Below, one piece after another: positions 37,276 to 48,961 of a stretch of 64,000 bases of DNA; positions within the stretch are counted from its first letter, which is position 1, and each line of letters starts with the position of its first letter. Source of the DNA: Litoditis marina (taxonomy: Eukaryota > Nematoda > Chromadorea > Rhabditida > Rhabditidae). Where the stretch lies: assembly GCA_964036275.1 (NCBI GenBank), contig OZ038433.1, positions 34,629,336 to 34,693,335 on the forward strand, written 5' to 3'. Both the position numbers and the translations under genes were made by a program. The notes beneath the pieces were generated by a model, which was not told the DNA's origin, made no database searches, and saw only the letters and a program-made list of their open reading frames with translations.

Positions 37276-40200
37276 TCATTGCATCTGGAAGTTTTTGTTC
37301 AGTGAAACATGTTGTTCTAGGATGAACCCACGGTGGAAACGCGATAAATCTTCTCTAAACCAAATGTGGACAGATACTTTTATAACGATCGTAGAAAAGG
37401 GCGTTGGGGTGTTTATATATACCTGGAACTTTTGAACAATAGCTCCCTCCCCACTCAACCCAGGCCTGCAGTAAACAGTATAGTATCGCGTAAAACCCCG
37501 TAATAATAGTATAGCGTAATAGTAAGTAGGACCCGTAGTACAATCGCCCCGAGGGTGGGGCGCTTGTTCTACGGGTCCTCCTGCTCCACCTGTTATCGAG
37601 CAGTGTCATTCTACTAAACTTCAAAACTGAGTGTATATCGTAGTTTGATTGGTTGTACATGATAACTGTGAGTAGAGAAATTCCACTCACTGTACTTGGT
37701 AGGCCCAATTGAGGTAGAAAACATTCAACTGGTCGCGGACCGGCTGGGGAATGCCCAATTCACCGAACAACTGCAAGAGGAAGAGGGTAACAAATGACTT
37801 TGTTCGATTTGAGCAGTTTTGCACCTCAAAACTGGAGATCTGCGAAAAATATTTGGAGATAGATCACGGACCACCACTATGCAACACTGTGATGTGAATA
37901 AAACTTGAAACTTGAAGCTGGAGGTAAAATCAGGAATTCTACTGTTCTCCCTGTAATAATCGACCACAAGCTAATAAAGGTTACATCGCCGACAGAATAG
38001 GGCGGGGTGGTTAGTAGCTAAAGAGCTAGAAGTCAAAGTCCATAGGAAGTGACCAAAGCTCTGTTGTAGTTCGATCTTGATAATTGAGAGACTTTGAATT
38101 CCGGGTAAAATCAGTAGGATCGAACTACAAACATAGCTGGCTAGAGCGACATTCATCGTGTGGGCTTGCTTTGAGGAGAGCGAACCTTATATCAGATTTA
38201 TACAGAAATAACCCCCTGCGAACTGACCTTGCTGTTGTAGACGTACATGAGATCTCCAAGGGTTCTGATATTGCTTGACACGAACCGTTCTGCATACTGG
38301 GCCAACTCGAGACTGGGCAGGGACAGCCAACTGTAACAAAACAAATGTACATTGAACAATTGTCGAGAAGTTTCAGATATCCTTTCAAGAGTTGCATAAC
38401 TCATTCCCTCATTCAGAATAACAAATGTCAAGGTAACACTCTGCATACGTCCTACGACAACATGATGGGGGGGGGGCAAAGATATAGAGAGAAATGGAAA
38501 GAGCGAAAGAGAGAAACCATAGGGATAGGGAGAGCGAACGAAATATGTGTTGCCGGCTATTCAACCCAACAGAAAATATATTTCAGAATGATAATGCTGA
38601 AGCGACTTGATTGATTTTGAACTTGACGAACCTCAATATGGTTGTGCTGGTGGTCAGGGTTTCAACTCCCTTGAAAGGGCTGGGGGTACCACCACTCTCT
38701 TCTCTCTCCATCAGTACATTTCTGTCGCGAATTGCCTGTCTTGTCAGAGCTGGCAGAATCTTCAGAGCATCCGACTGTCTCACCTAAAAAAACAGTGAAA
38801 TTAGAGCTGGTTTACTTATTCTGCGAACGACAATTTTCGAAGAATTGATACGGGTTGTAAACAAAGATAAGGAGCGGTTACAATTTTCTTCAAAAAAGAG
38901 AAATGAGCAAGAAAAATTTTCTCTCATTTAAACACTATACTGGTCTATTCCACTTAAAGGGAAATATAGATCATCTGTCGAGGAAAACACACAATATAAT
39001 GTCATGAAAAGCTTTCGAGCTATTCGGAAGAGGTGTTATAGATTCGTGCGACAACATGAAAGTAGGTATGCTAGAACATCCCGTTCCCTGCATCCCATCC
39101 TGCGTCTTTCGTTTGTCTCACTATTTCGGGACACTCGTATGGCAGCGGGATGCGAGAGCAGAGAACGAGAGTATGTTTGGAGGAGACAAAGGTTGAAATC
39201 GAGAGATTGGGATGTCCATGCATACGGCCTCATATTGGAAGTCATATCTATCCTTTAACTGAACGTACCGTGATATCGACGAGAGGTTGGGGGTGTCCGG
39301 GAAGAGAGGCTGGCATGCCGCGGGCAAGTTGCGCGGAAGGACCTCCATGTTCCTCCTCCAACTGCGGCAGAGAGAATCTACGCTTCTTGGCACGCGGTCG
39401 GTTGACCTTGTTCTGCACTGCAATAGTTGGAATGAATGAAGTACAACGCACAAACATAACTTCGTTTAAAACTCCACTTCAGTTTAATAACCCATTTGCG
39501 TTCATTTGAGCACAACAAAGTGAGAGTGGAGTTGATATTCATTGTATTTTGAAGAACAGCGACATTGCAGAATGTGAATGGAACATCAGGATCTAGCTAC
39601 GATCATAAAAATCAGGCAAATACTTTCTGGCGACCCCTGAAACAATGTTATCTAGGTTATTTGCCAGACTTAGTAAAGCAACAAACCTTTATTTAGTTCA
39701 ACCATCGAGAAGGAAATAAGCAAAACCCGACTGAAGCTGAGGGAAACTAAGCTAAAGACTGAACAGAGCTGTTGAAAACGCGATGGCGATCTTCTTTGTT
39801 CGTGTTAGAAGCGAACGAGTTATGTTCTCAGACGAGTTTCCAGTAAATCGTGAAAACGGCGACCAGACAAAAAAGCATGCAAATGAAGTTTACACGTATT
39901 GATCTTTGATTTTGAAATTTGGCCGTGTTCACAAAAGAGACTACAGTATTCCTCAATAACTGCCTAGATGAAAAGTGATAGTTTTTGTATTACTCTGAAA
40001 AGTGATGTATTTAAACCGACAAAAGTACCAACACAGTGTATTGTACAAGCGGTCGTCACAGATTATTCCGTCGCGGGCATGCTCCACATCTCGAGCAGGG
40101 TTGGCGCACACCTTCAGGGCAAAGCACGACTCGGCAAGGGGGTACTCCATTTCCATACGACTGCAACGGTTGACTCCATAATATAAAAAGGAATTTTGGT

Positions 40201-43200
40201 CATGGTATCCACTAATATCACAAATAAGTTAATTTTCTACCCGCACCTCAAAAAAACATCAAAAATGGGAGTAAAACTACTGATATTGGGTTATCGCGAA
40301 CACAGTTAGGTCTGATTCTGTTCATACTTCAAGAGGCTTTTTCTTGGAAAGTCTCTAGCTGAGGCATGCTTGAGGTCACTGGAAGATCATGGTTGTCTCT
40401 CGTGTCTGAGCGACCGAAAGTATAAACCAGGTCCCAGTAAACTGACACGTAGTTCTCAGTTGTAGTATCTATAGTGAAGTTCAACATAAATGTTATGGAT
40501 ACTCACTGAGTCCTGAAAAGCGAGAATACCACCCTAATCGGGTATTTTGCCAAGGTAGGACAGCTGGTGAAGCATGTGAATGATAGATCAATGCAAGTCG
40601 GTCCCTCCCGCGCCAGTGGCATGACTATCACATTGCCGAGTGCGTCCTTGTACTGGGCTCTGCCGTCGTTGGTGGTATGACGCATGAAGAACGTACGCAG
40701 AGGGGAGGCTGCAAACATTGAGGTGTGGATAGAAGGTTATTTTTTCGATAATGAATATCAGAAACTGAAACTACTTTTTTTTGAACAGATCAAATCAACA
40801 AAAACACTCGGTTCTACCAAACACAAAACGTACAGTCTCTATTGTCTTACGCTTACAACGCCGAATAGCCATTCCAGTTCCCACTACCACCTCCTCCATT
40901 GGAAAAAAACAAATGTAGAAAATAAAAGAAAATCTCGGAAACAGATAATTTAGAACCAATGTTCAATGTTCTGACCATCGTCGGTTCTGTGATTGGGACA
41001 GCGTTGGATGACCTTGTTGCGGGCACTTTCCTCCGAGAATTCGACCCGAATCTCCAGATGAACATCTCCGTTGCTCAGGGACGGGGGACAGTAGATGTGG
41101 AACGGGACCAGAAGATCCTTCTTGCAGTACAAAACGCGACTCTTGTCAACGTTCACCTGAAATAGAAATCAATCGGGAAAAAATTAGCTTCGCGTTGACT
41201 ATACCTCGAGCTAATCACAATTGGTTGACAGCACAATATACCTGATAACCAATAAGAGGGTAATCAAATTAGAAAAACCATCAACCACTGTTCAATTTCA
41301 ATGTTTGGAATTTTTATCAAACATTCATTGAAAAGGGTTAGCCGACATTCAATTTCCCAGCAAAATAAAACCCTAGTTGTGAATGTGAGAACTCGGAAGA
41401 AGTCGAGTAGTTTCAGTTACATGAATGTGTTGAAAATGGAAGACTTACACCAGCCACAAAGTTCCAGTTGAGAGAATTTTTCTGTTCGTGAACAACAAAA
41501 ACACGGAATTCATTGCTGTTCGGATCGTATTTGTATCTGGAAGTGAACATGAACAAAAGGATTGCTACTTTTACTGTTTCGTTCACAGTACTCAATAGGC
41601 AATCTGACAAATTAGGAAAAAGCTAGAAGAGTTCTACTAGAAGGTCAGAACATTCTTTTGAAACAGTTCACAAACAATCGGGAGTATGATCTCTGTCATC
41701 TGTAGCTGTAGTTTGGTCAGTTTAATGTTCATCACTGCTTTAACCCTTCAAACTATGAACCTCCCACTTCTAACATGGTGCAGATCAATTAGCAAAGGTT
41801 GTCATTAGAACGATTTAGAGCTAACAAAAGAAACAGAGAAGCATTTTTAGCATAGATTTAGTGGCACGAGTACCTATAGAGGGCTGATCTAAACATTTTG
41901 CTTCTGTGCCAGAAGTGACTGATCATGTTTTCAATCGATATCTCCTTAACGACCCCTAATAACTCACTCGTAGCGCTGTTCTTCGTTGGATATCATACTG
42001 GTAGCAGCATGGAGGATACTTCCGTTCGACTGGAAACTGGTACAACTAGGATTCGCCGTCGAATTCTGCACAGAACTTGCCCACGAAACACTCATCTGAA
42101 CACAGAGAAAAACAATGTAGTCTGATGTTTTGAGGCAGCATAATCTTTGAAATACGCACATCGTGTCCTCGGATCAAACTACAAACACAAGACAACCGAA
42201 CCACACTTGAAGTTGAGCTTGTTATATAGATTCTATCCAGCTGGTAAACTTTTTTGGACAACCGACCAGGCCACTAGGTTCAAACTACAATGTTCCAACT
42301 GACCCCTGTCATTGGCTGGAGCGTGAGGTAGTTGGCATTCGAATCGGGATAGTACTGTGGCACGGGTTTGTGGACGAAATGAGCTCTCGGAACCTTTGAA
42401 AGAAAAGGTTAAGTCAAGTTGAAACCGAAAAACATAAACATTGATTCTGGTTATTGGGAAATGTTTCTATATGTTGCATCATTTTTTCAGTTCGAATAGC
42501 GCTTTCACACGTTAAGTAAATGAAGCTGTTCCCATTGATCAGAAAGAAGAAAGACAACACATTTCTCTTAGAGAAGTGATATTTCACTCGATACATGAAC
42601 AACTGTTCTAACAATTTGAGTCATATTTCCGAGAGTCACGAACCTCTTCCAACTGTGTTTCCTTTCCTGCATAATCCTCAATTTCATGTTTGATTTTATT
42701 GATCGCATGTGTTCTCTTCTCGCATTGATCATTCGATGGAACACGCAATCTGGGAAAATCAATAAGAGCAAGTAGAAACCATTTCGCTGCAGAACTACAG
42801 AACTACACAACTTACAGCTAACAACTCAAACGTTTTCTGTAAACGTCTTTTAGTCCAAAACAGTCAACTCGGCTGTGTATGGTTGGAGAAACTACAAACC
42901 AGCTATATAGTCGTCGCCAACGGAAAGGCGGGAGGGTACTGTATATCTCACTTTTCGCTGTGTACACACAAATGTCTTCGATTCCAAAACTTTCCCGTTA
43001 TGTGCTCTAGTAGCGCAGTGGTTTGCGCCCTGCTACGAAACTTTTGCTCGCAGGTTCGGCTCCGGGAAGAGATACAACACTTAAAAGTTTGGCCCTCACT
43101 ATAGTGTACCTATCACTGTAAGTATGATGAACGACAATAAACGAAATGAGATAGAGTTTGTCCTAGTTCATCCAGATGGTAAAATTCACGAAACTCACTC

Positions 43201-44093
43201 CTGTGAGAGAAATTCGATTTCTGGAAGATTGTGCTGATGGCCACTCACAAGATAGCGCCGAGCCTGAAACAAGAGAACTATAGCCTTGATCATTGCGTCA
43301 CGTTGCGGATGGATTGATATAGGTGGTGCCATAAATTAAAAAAATTGTCTCTCGCCGGAATCGAACCTGTGAGCGATATATTAGTAGCTGGACTTAAACC
43401 ACTGCGCAACGAAAGTACGTAACTGACAAACTTCGGAATGAAATAAATGTGTCCGTACACAGCGAAAATTAAGTTTCACAGTACCCTCCCGCCTTTCCGT
43501 TGGCGACAAATTTAGCTGCTTGGGCTCCACCTTCAGCAACTTCAGAAATGTGTTGACGAACGGCTTGATTTGTACTGATTTAAACTGATATAGTATAGGT
43601 AAATTGTACCAGAAAGCGATGTATCGAAGTCGCTATAAGCACAGCCACATTGTTTACATGCAATATGAAACTATACCGTAAACCCCATTTCTGCTGTGTT
43701 TTGTCATGGAGGAGGAACTCTAGAATACATGATACCATACACACCTCATCGGCTGAAAAGTTGCCCGAAGGGTGATCCAGATCGGTGCAGTCTTCCTGTT
43801 TCACAACAGCCGGAGTATCATGCTCATCTATAAAAAGTTAGTGACATAAGTAATCAACTAAGCTTCTCGAGGAAAAGATTGAAGCTCTCCATAATGTATT
43901 CATCTTACGGTAGAACAGATGATTTCTTAGTCAAACTTTTACGTATACAACTTATCAGTACTCAACACTACTGATCGTCGATACCAATATAAATCGTTTC
44001 AAATAGGTTATGCTCACCGCTGGACAGCTGGCTGAACTGTTGAGAAAGGCCTTTTTCCACGGAATCGACGGCCGTGGAATTCATTCTGCTCAT
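37276..44093 (-). CDS. p53/p63-family transcription factor with C-terminal SAM domain
   Basis: Fifteen minus-strand exons join in phase to about 597 codons: 44093-44018, 43827-43745, 43263-43199, 42749-42644, 42393-42304, 42095-41968, 41536-41449, 41156-40976, 40708-40507, 40160-40060, 39417-39269, 38783-38632, 38330-38228, 37770-37691 and 37465-37276 (last one tentative). The DNA-binding domain spans about residues 183-370. Zinc ligands are Cys265 and His268 (in VIQRCPNH) plus Cys318 and Cys322 (in TCFTSC). The last strand and helix read FALKVCANPARD, matching the p53 FEVRVCACPGRD block. Then come a basic nuclear-localisation stretch (NRPRAKKRRF, 379-388), an oligomerisation-like beta-strand plus helix (about 420-455) and a SAM domain (about 474-530, SWLSLPSLELAQYAERF). 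p53-family proteins bind DNA as tetramers and control germline quality and apoptosis. The loop carrying Arg248 in human p53 reads PTLAKYP here. Exons 1-4 (acidic N-terminus) and the last exon are least certain. Confidence 0.9.
42906..43103 (+). mobile_element. tRNA-like repeat family S, copy 4 (p53 intron 3)
   Basis: Starts TATAGTCGTCGCC and ends GGCCCTCACTATA, which are imperfect inverse ends. Inside lie GTACTGTATATCTCAC, CGCTGTGTACACA and a tRNA-like core with TAGCGCAGTGGTTTGCGCC (A box) and GCAGGTTCGGCTCC (B box). It is the best-preserved copy. It sits in the intron between exons 3 and 4 of the p53-family gene. Confidence 0.75.
43318..43514 (-). mobile_element. tRNA-like repeat family S, copy 5 (p53 intron 2)
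   Basis: Inverted relative to copy 4. The minus strand shows TTGCGCAGTGGTTT (A box) and a perfect B box GGTTCGATTCC, with the shared head TTTCCGTTGGCGAC and GTACACAGCGAAAA blocks on the plus strand. With copy 4 it brackets the 65-nt exon 3 of the p53-family gene. Confidence 0.72.
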
Positions 44094-45057
44094 GTGAGGC
44101 GAAAAACTAGAAAAAACATTTGAATGTACTTTGATTTCTCAAACATCAGTAAATGTACGGAAACGTGAAATGCGTTTACATTGAAGGGCAAACTCATAAA
44201 GTATCTGCACAATGGGGGTTTGAACCAAGCTAAATTTGAACCACGGATAGTAACTGAAATTTAGTTTAAAGGAAGTTTTACCTAGAAAGTTCACGTGACC
44301 AGCTTTGCACGTGCTCAGAAACAATTCTAGGAATCGAAAAGAAAAAATCAGTTTACTATCGTGAAATGTTGTTCTAACCTTTCAACTATCGTGGCAATTA
44401 AGTACCGCAAAGTTCCAAAAAGTCATACTAATTAGTGTAATGAACTGTGAAGATAAAAAATTTGTTTTTCACAATAGATGTGTTTTATTACTTCAAAAGC
44501 AGACAAACACGGTCTTTTTGGCTTTTTGAGGTTTCTTGTTTGATCACTACGTGTTGAGTGGGATGTTGGCAGAACAGAATACAACTCGAAAGTTGTTGAC
44601 AAAACGTAAACTTTGTAATTCCATTCTAGATTAAAAACCGTTTCCGTTTCAACATAGCAAAGTTCAGACACTAGGAACATATTCTAATTGTGTTTTGATC
44701 AAACTATACACAGGGCAGGCACAAAATGAACGTAACTGTTTTGTTTTTGCTGGAGCATACAAGATTCATCAAGTCATTAATTAACGAAATCAAAAAAAAC
44801 GTTGTTGTTACCTGACCGAATCGATGTTGGAGTTGGTAGACGATTCGACCACTTTCGCGAGCGGTGTGAATGAAATAAATGTAACTCTGGTAAGTTTCGC
44901 ACGCGCCCACGTCGCACGCGTACACTTGCACTCAGGAGCATGTTATGCAAATCTGTTATAGTACGCATTCACTACTCGTTATCTGCTCGCAACATTGTTT
45001 TTCGCTGAGATTTCATGTTTTCGAGTTCTCGTTTTTCTCCTGTGAAAACGCTGGCAG
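44094..45057. other. Upstream region of the p53-family gene
   Basis: This holds the presumed promoter. No TATA box, additional 5' exon or other gene could be supported. Confidence 0.3.
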
Positions 45058-45195
45058 CTTAAAATACCGGAGAAGATGCAGGCTTAAATAATGGTGTCGA
45101 ATTAGCCTGCATCTCCTTATGAATTTCAAACAGTACAGGCGACATCTGGCTGACCCCGGTATTTTAAGTTACAAAATTGGCGAGTCCGGTATTTT
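45058..45195. repeat. Palindromic element with TTAAAATACCGG ends
   Basis: TTAAAATACCGG at about 45060 is answered by CCGGTATTTTAA at about 45156, with a second copy near 45190. Inside lies a strong hairpin, AGATGCAGGCT / AGCCTGCATCT, with a 19-nt loop. It looks like a very small foldback or MITE-type repeat. Confidence 0.5.
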
Positions 45196-45558
45196 AAGTT
45201 GCAACGGTTTTTCAGAGTCTGAGAACGTACAGTTATTCTAGAGATCTAAGTGAAATCTTCAAATAAGCATATTTGTAAAAACAATTATGAAGTACGTGTT
45301 CAACAATATGCAAGATTCGATAACTTCTTCCAGTAAATTTTGCATGGTTACCATGCTCCTGATTTTAGCGATGTTTTACACTAGATATATATCGATTTCT
45401 CAGAACTCTATATTTCAATGTGTTCCAATTTCAATGTTGATCATTTGTTCCTTATAATGTTTCCAACCAGAATCGCAACATTATTCGAACGATTTCACAT
45501 GTCCTGCTTCCTTGTGCAAAACGTGCTCGTAGTGCTGACTCCGTTTCAAACAATTTAT
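45196..45558. other. Short spacer, nothing recognised
   Basis: One plus-strand open frame overlaps the 3' end of the sulfotransferase pseudogene and lacks support. Confidence 0.3.
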
Positions 45559-46423
45559 TCATGTAAAAAAAATTTGGGACAGAGTTTCAAAACCAAATAG
45601 AGCATAATCAAGGGCGTATAGTTGCTTCAAAACAGCCATTATATTCGGAGATTTGTACAGTTGGACTTCTCTCAGATCAGAGTTGACAGTGGAGTGATTG
45701 GTTCGTTTTCCGCCTGAACAGATGAAGTCAGATAGTTCTTACGAAAACTGAATTGTGACGTCGTAATGTGAAATAATACACAGATGGTAAAAACGACAAC
45801 AGTGTAGCGTTAGAAGATTGAATTGTGAATAAGTTTTATGTTTGCAACTAACGGATAAATCTATATTCGCTAGAATGCAGATAACTCGGCGAATAAAAAT
45901 ATGGCGTAGTGAACGTCAAATCAGAGCGAAATCCGCGCAGCGTATGGTCATCATGTGAATCAGCTTGAAGTGAAGCGTACTTATAACAGTTAAGGCAGAC
46001 ATTCTCTGATAATTTCACCCACTGGCCTGTAAACGGCGTAATAACAAATAACGAAGTAAGATTGAACGTTGGTGGTTCCCCGTTTACGAGTTCATATTTC
46101 CCAGTTGCACTGTTCGACAAATGCTCACGCTTACATTGTTCGTGGTGACATTTTAAATCACCGTTGATGCCATCTTCGAAAAAGAAGATAGGTCTCTCGG
46201 GCACCCCGTTTTGTCGAAGATAGTCACCAATGTCAGCAGTCAGAGTAAACTCAAGTTTTTCTCCGAATCGCAAACTAACTAGTAGTGTTTCACAAGGAAG
46301 TGCGCTTCTCCTGTTCTATTTAACATTTTCACGTGCTCTAATTATTTGTGTTGCTGTTCTGTTCCAACTGCACCATACTTGACGAAATGGAAACTCTTAA
46401 AGTTGTCTGACATCTGGCAATAC
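45559..46423 (-). pseudogene. Carbohydrate sulfotransferase copy 1, disabled
   Basis: Two exons equivalent to exons 7 and 8 of the duplicated sulfotransferase survive on the minus strand. They are 46423-46162 (ADIGDYLRQNGVPER, FFEDGING) and 45713-45559 (RTNHSTVNSDL, LYALDYALFGF, then stop). Exon 7 contains a 109-bp foreign stretch (46236-46344) identical but for one base to part of the reverse transcriptase at 47223-47331. Its acceptor AG has become TG. Exons 1-6 are absent; reverse-transcriptase debris lies upstream instead. The surviving C-terminal motifs match those of nematode Sulfotransfer_2 proteins. Confidence 0.8.
46236..46344 (+). mobile_element. 109-bp copy of reverse-transcriptase sequence inside an exon
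   Basis: Matches 47223-47331 in the same orientation with one mismatch. It replaces about 8 bases of the ancestral exon 7, judged from the other two gene copies. No target duplication is seen. It has the look of templated filler DNA from a break repair. Confidence 0.75.
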
Positions 46424-46789
46424 CAACAAGTGGGGTAATATATAAGACGTGGCCAAATGAAAATATTTTGAAAACGTATTTCAAAATATATTTCAGAAAC
46501 TTCACACGAAGTGAGGAAATGGTTCCATAATTTTTTCCAATCCAGTGAATCAAGCCTCTACTGAGTAGCATTTCACTGTAAAGGCTCCCTTAGAATTTTA
46601 TATCCAATTCGCACTTTGTATGTTGACAAAGTGTCCAGCCCGTTTTCCCGTGCGTGCAAAAGCGCACTTTGTACGCGGATAATGTGTGACTGATGATTCT
46701 GACGTTTACCAAAAATTACAAGTATGTATTCAAATTATTAAGAGAAGAGCTATGTTGACTAATAATATTAACCTCAAGGTTCATCTATG

Positions 46790-47489
46790 GATTTATAAAC
46801 TATTTCTCATGAAGAGGGGAGGTACCGGAACGATGGAAACATTCTCTTGTAACTCCTCTACCTAAGAAACCCCTTTCGTCAAACCTCCAAACTACAAACT
46901 AGTTAGCATTACGTCATAATTTGCGCGACTTTTTGGAAAGATTTTGAAACGTGAGAGGATTATGCACTGGAACGCAAATGATATCATATCTCCCCATCAC
47001 CACGGTTTTAGAAAGGGTAAATCTGTAGAAACACAGATGTTAATTTCTCAATGAATGGACTTGATCCCTAGATGAGAAAGAATGTGTTGATGTGGTATAT
47101 TTCAATTTTCTAAATCATTTGATAGAGTTTCGCATGAACTGCTAGTTCTTAAGATGGAGAAACTGGGATTTCACAGAATGATTATAGCATGGGTGAAAGA
47201 ATACTTAACGAATCGCCCGTTTGCAGTCAGAGTAAACTCAAGTTTTTCTTCGAATCGCAAACTAACTAGTAGTGTTTCACAAGGAAGTGCGCTTCTCCTG
47301 TTCTATTTAACATTTTCACGTGCTCTAATTACCTTACACACTTGCAGATTTGAGTGTGAAATGCAAGATTTCGCAGACGATACGAAAGTTTATAAGTCGT
47401 TTATGCTTAGAGATTTTCACAAAGAGCTGCAAAGTTGTTCAGATCAAATGTATAAGTGGTCTGTAGATGGGGGTTACCACCATCAGTAG
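46790..47489 (+). pseudogene. Decayed non-LTR retrotransposon reverse transcriptase
   Basis: Conceptual reading over several frames shows the usual order of a LINE-type reverse transcriptase. It has a VPERWKHSLVTPLPKK-like start, a stretch like the HGFRKG motif, then KLGFHRMIIAWVKEYLTNR, a shortened SQGS region, FADDTKVYKSF (the catalytic FADD motif) and DQMYKWSVD. Stops and frameshifts precede the last 111-codon open segment (47154-47489), and the motif after SQGS has lost residues. There is no endonuclease or 3' tail. It is a dead fragment. Confidence 0.85.
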
Positions 47490-47639
47490 AAAAATCACAA
47501 GACATTTCCTCCTCCCTACTCCCTCACGGAATTATGTCCGCATCGTATCAGAAAAACTACTGAACTGATTTGACTGAAATTTTGAAGATAGATTTAAGGT
47601 TAAAATTCATCGACGCACGCCTAATATGAGAACCATATA
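47490..47639. other. Short spacer
   Basis: Nothing recognised. Confidence 0.3.
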
Positions 47640-48090
47640 ATCTCATTGGCGCCAGGCGCGGGCGCCAATAAGCGCCAAAAACGGCAAAACACTAGTTATC
47701 GTAAATTGAACTGTTTCAAAATGATATAAATTGAATGCTTTGGTCTGAAATGTTGATGCCCGTTACCGAAACCACCATTTTCTGTATGGCGCTCGGACTA
47801 GGCGCCAAATGGCGCCACAACCTGAACACACGACATCCTCAATAGAATCGTCGGAAATTGGGTACAGTCAAAAATTATCACATAGTAAGTAAGTTGGTTA
47901 GTCTAACAATTTAAAAAAAATTCTGTTGGCGCCGACCGCCAAGTAGCGCCAAAGTTTGAAAAATATCAGTTGTCGTCAATCAAACTGTTTCAAGTTAATA
48001 GATATTGAATATTACAATGAAAATATATCTGCACGTTCTCCAAATCGAATTTTGTTTTCTGGCGCTCGGAACAGGCGCCGAATGGTCAAC
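47640..48090. repeat. Two-unit repeat rich in GGCGCC palindromes
   Basis: Unit 1 (about 47650-47815) and unit 2 (about 47930-48085) share the order TTGGCGCC, AGCGCCAAA, CTGTTTCAA, then TGGCGCTCGGA and AGGCGCC(A/G)AATGG. The spacing is about 280 bp and the units have diverged considerably. The GGCGCC clusters contrast with the AT-rich surroundings. Confidence 0.5.
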
Positions 48091-48775
48091 ACCACAACAC
48101 AACAAATCGTTAATGTAATTGTTTGAAAATAGTGTTCCATTGCTTAAATTGTTTACGGCGGAAACTCTCTCTACAAAGGGGGATACCCAAACCTCATTGG
48201 ATTCCGTGCATGTAAATTGCTTCCGATCAAGCTTCGACAGTGCAATTTCAATCGAATAGTAGTCAAATAGTGTTTCATAGTCGTTGCCATGTAACCATTA
48301 AGAGAACACTAACAGTTGATATTCACCTATTATCCGTGCTATCATTTCGTTCCATACCATTCCAGATTCACAGACACTCGATCATGCATACCTGATTCTG
48401 CAACATGTCTACTAAGCCGTACTGTCGACACCGTATTTAATTCGTTAATGACAGCCGTACAAGTTTATTTGCGTACTGAACACATGCAGCTGAAAGCCAG
48501 ATATCAGGCAATTCATGACAAGCGCATGCGTATCTAGCCATGCAACGCAATGTTGAATTTGGACTATTCGTACATACGTGAGAGTTTCAACATGCATTCC
48601 GCTGCCGTCGTCCAGCAATATTCTCTACCGATGATCGATAAAATCGGAGCAAATGGAAAGATGAATAGGCTCATGTGCCTGAATAACGACTAAATGCCAC
48701 TCTGACCAAACTAGAAGTGAATTCGACCACCAGAAGGTATATGGTATAGTTCCTTTCAACCATCGATAACAGCCG
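48091..48775. other. Spacer before the tandem duplication
   Basis: No gene recognised. Confidence 0.3.
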
Positions 48776-48961
48776 GTTACAGTACAGTTTAGTGGGCGGA
48801 GTCAATTTTGTTGGAAAGTTTCCAACAGCGATCAGACTAATCAAAATTGTGCACCAGCTGGGTATTGAACTCAGCTGTGATGGCTGGGACGACGCCCACA
48901 AGCAGCCGGCCATCTGAACATGGTCCCCCAAACTAAAAACAGTGATATCTAATCATCCAAT

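Noticed and set aside
37355..37690. Alternative last p53 exons: a 25-nt intron after exon 14, or an acceptor near 37584
   Set aside because: The first intron is too short for nematodes. The second gives a low-complexity tail. The 37465 acceptor (TTTACTGCAG) is stronger, though the choice stays tentative.
45848..46273. A 141-codon minus-strand gene
   Set aside because: It is exon 7 of a dead sulfotransferase read through into its intron and into the copied reverse-transcriptase patch.
47154..47489. An active reverse-transcriptase gene
   Set aside because: Only the last 111 codons are open. Upstream motifs are full of stops and shifts and the post-SQGS motif is shortened.
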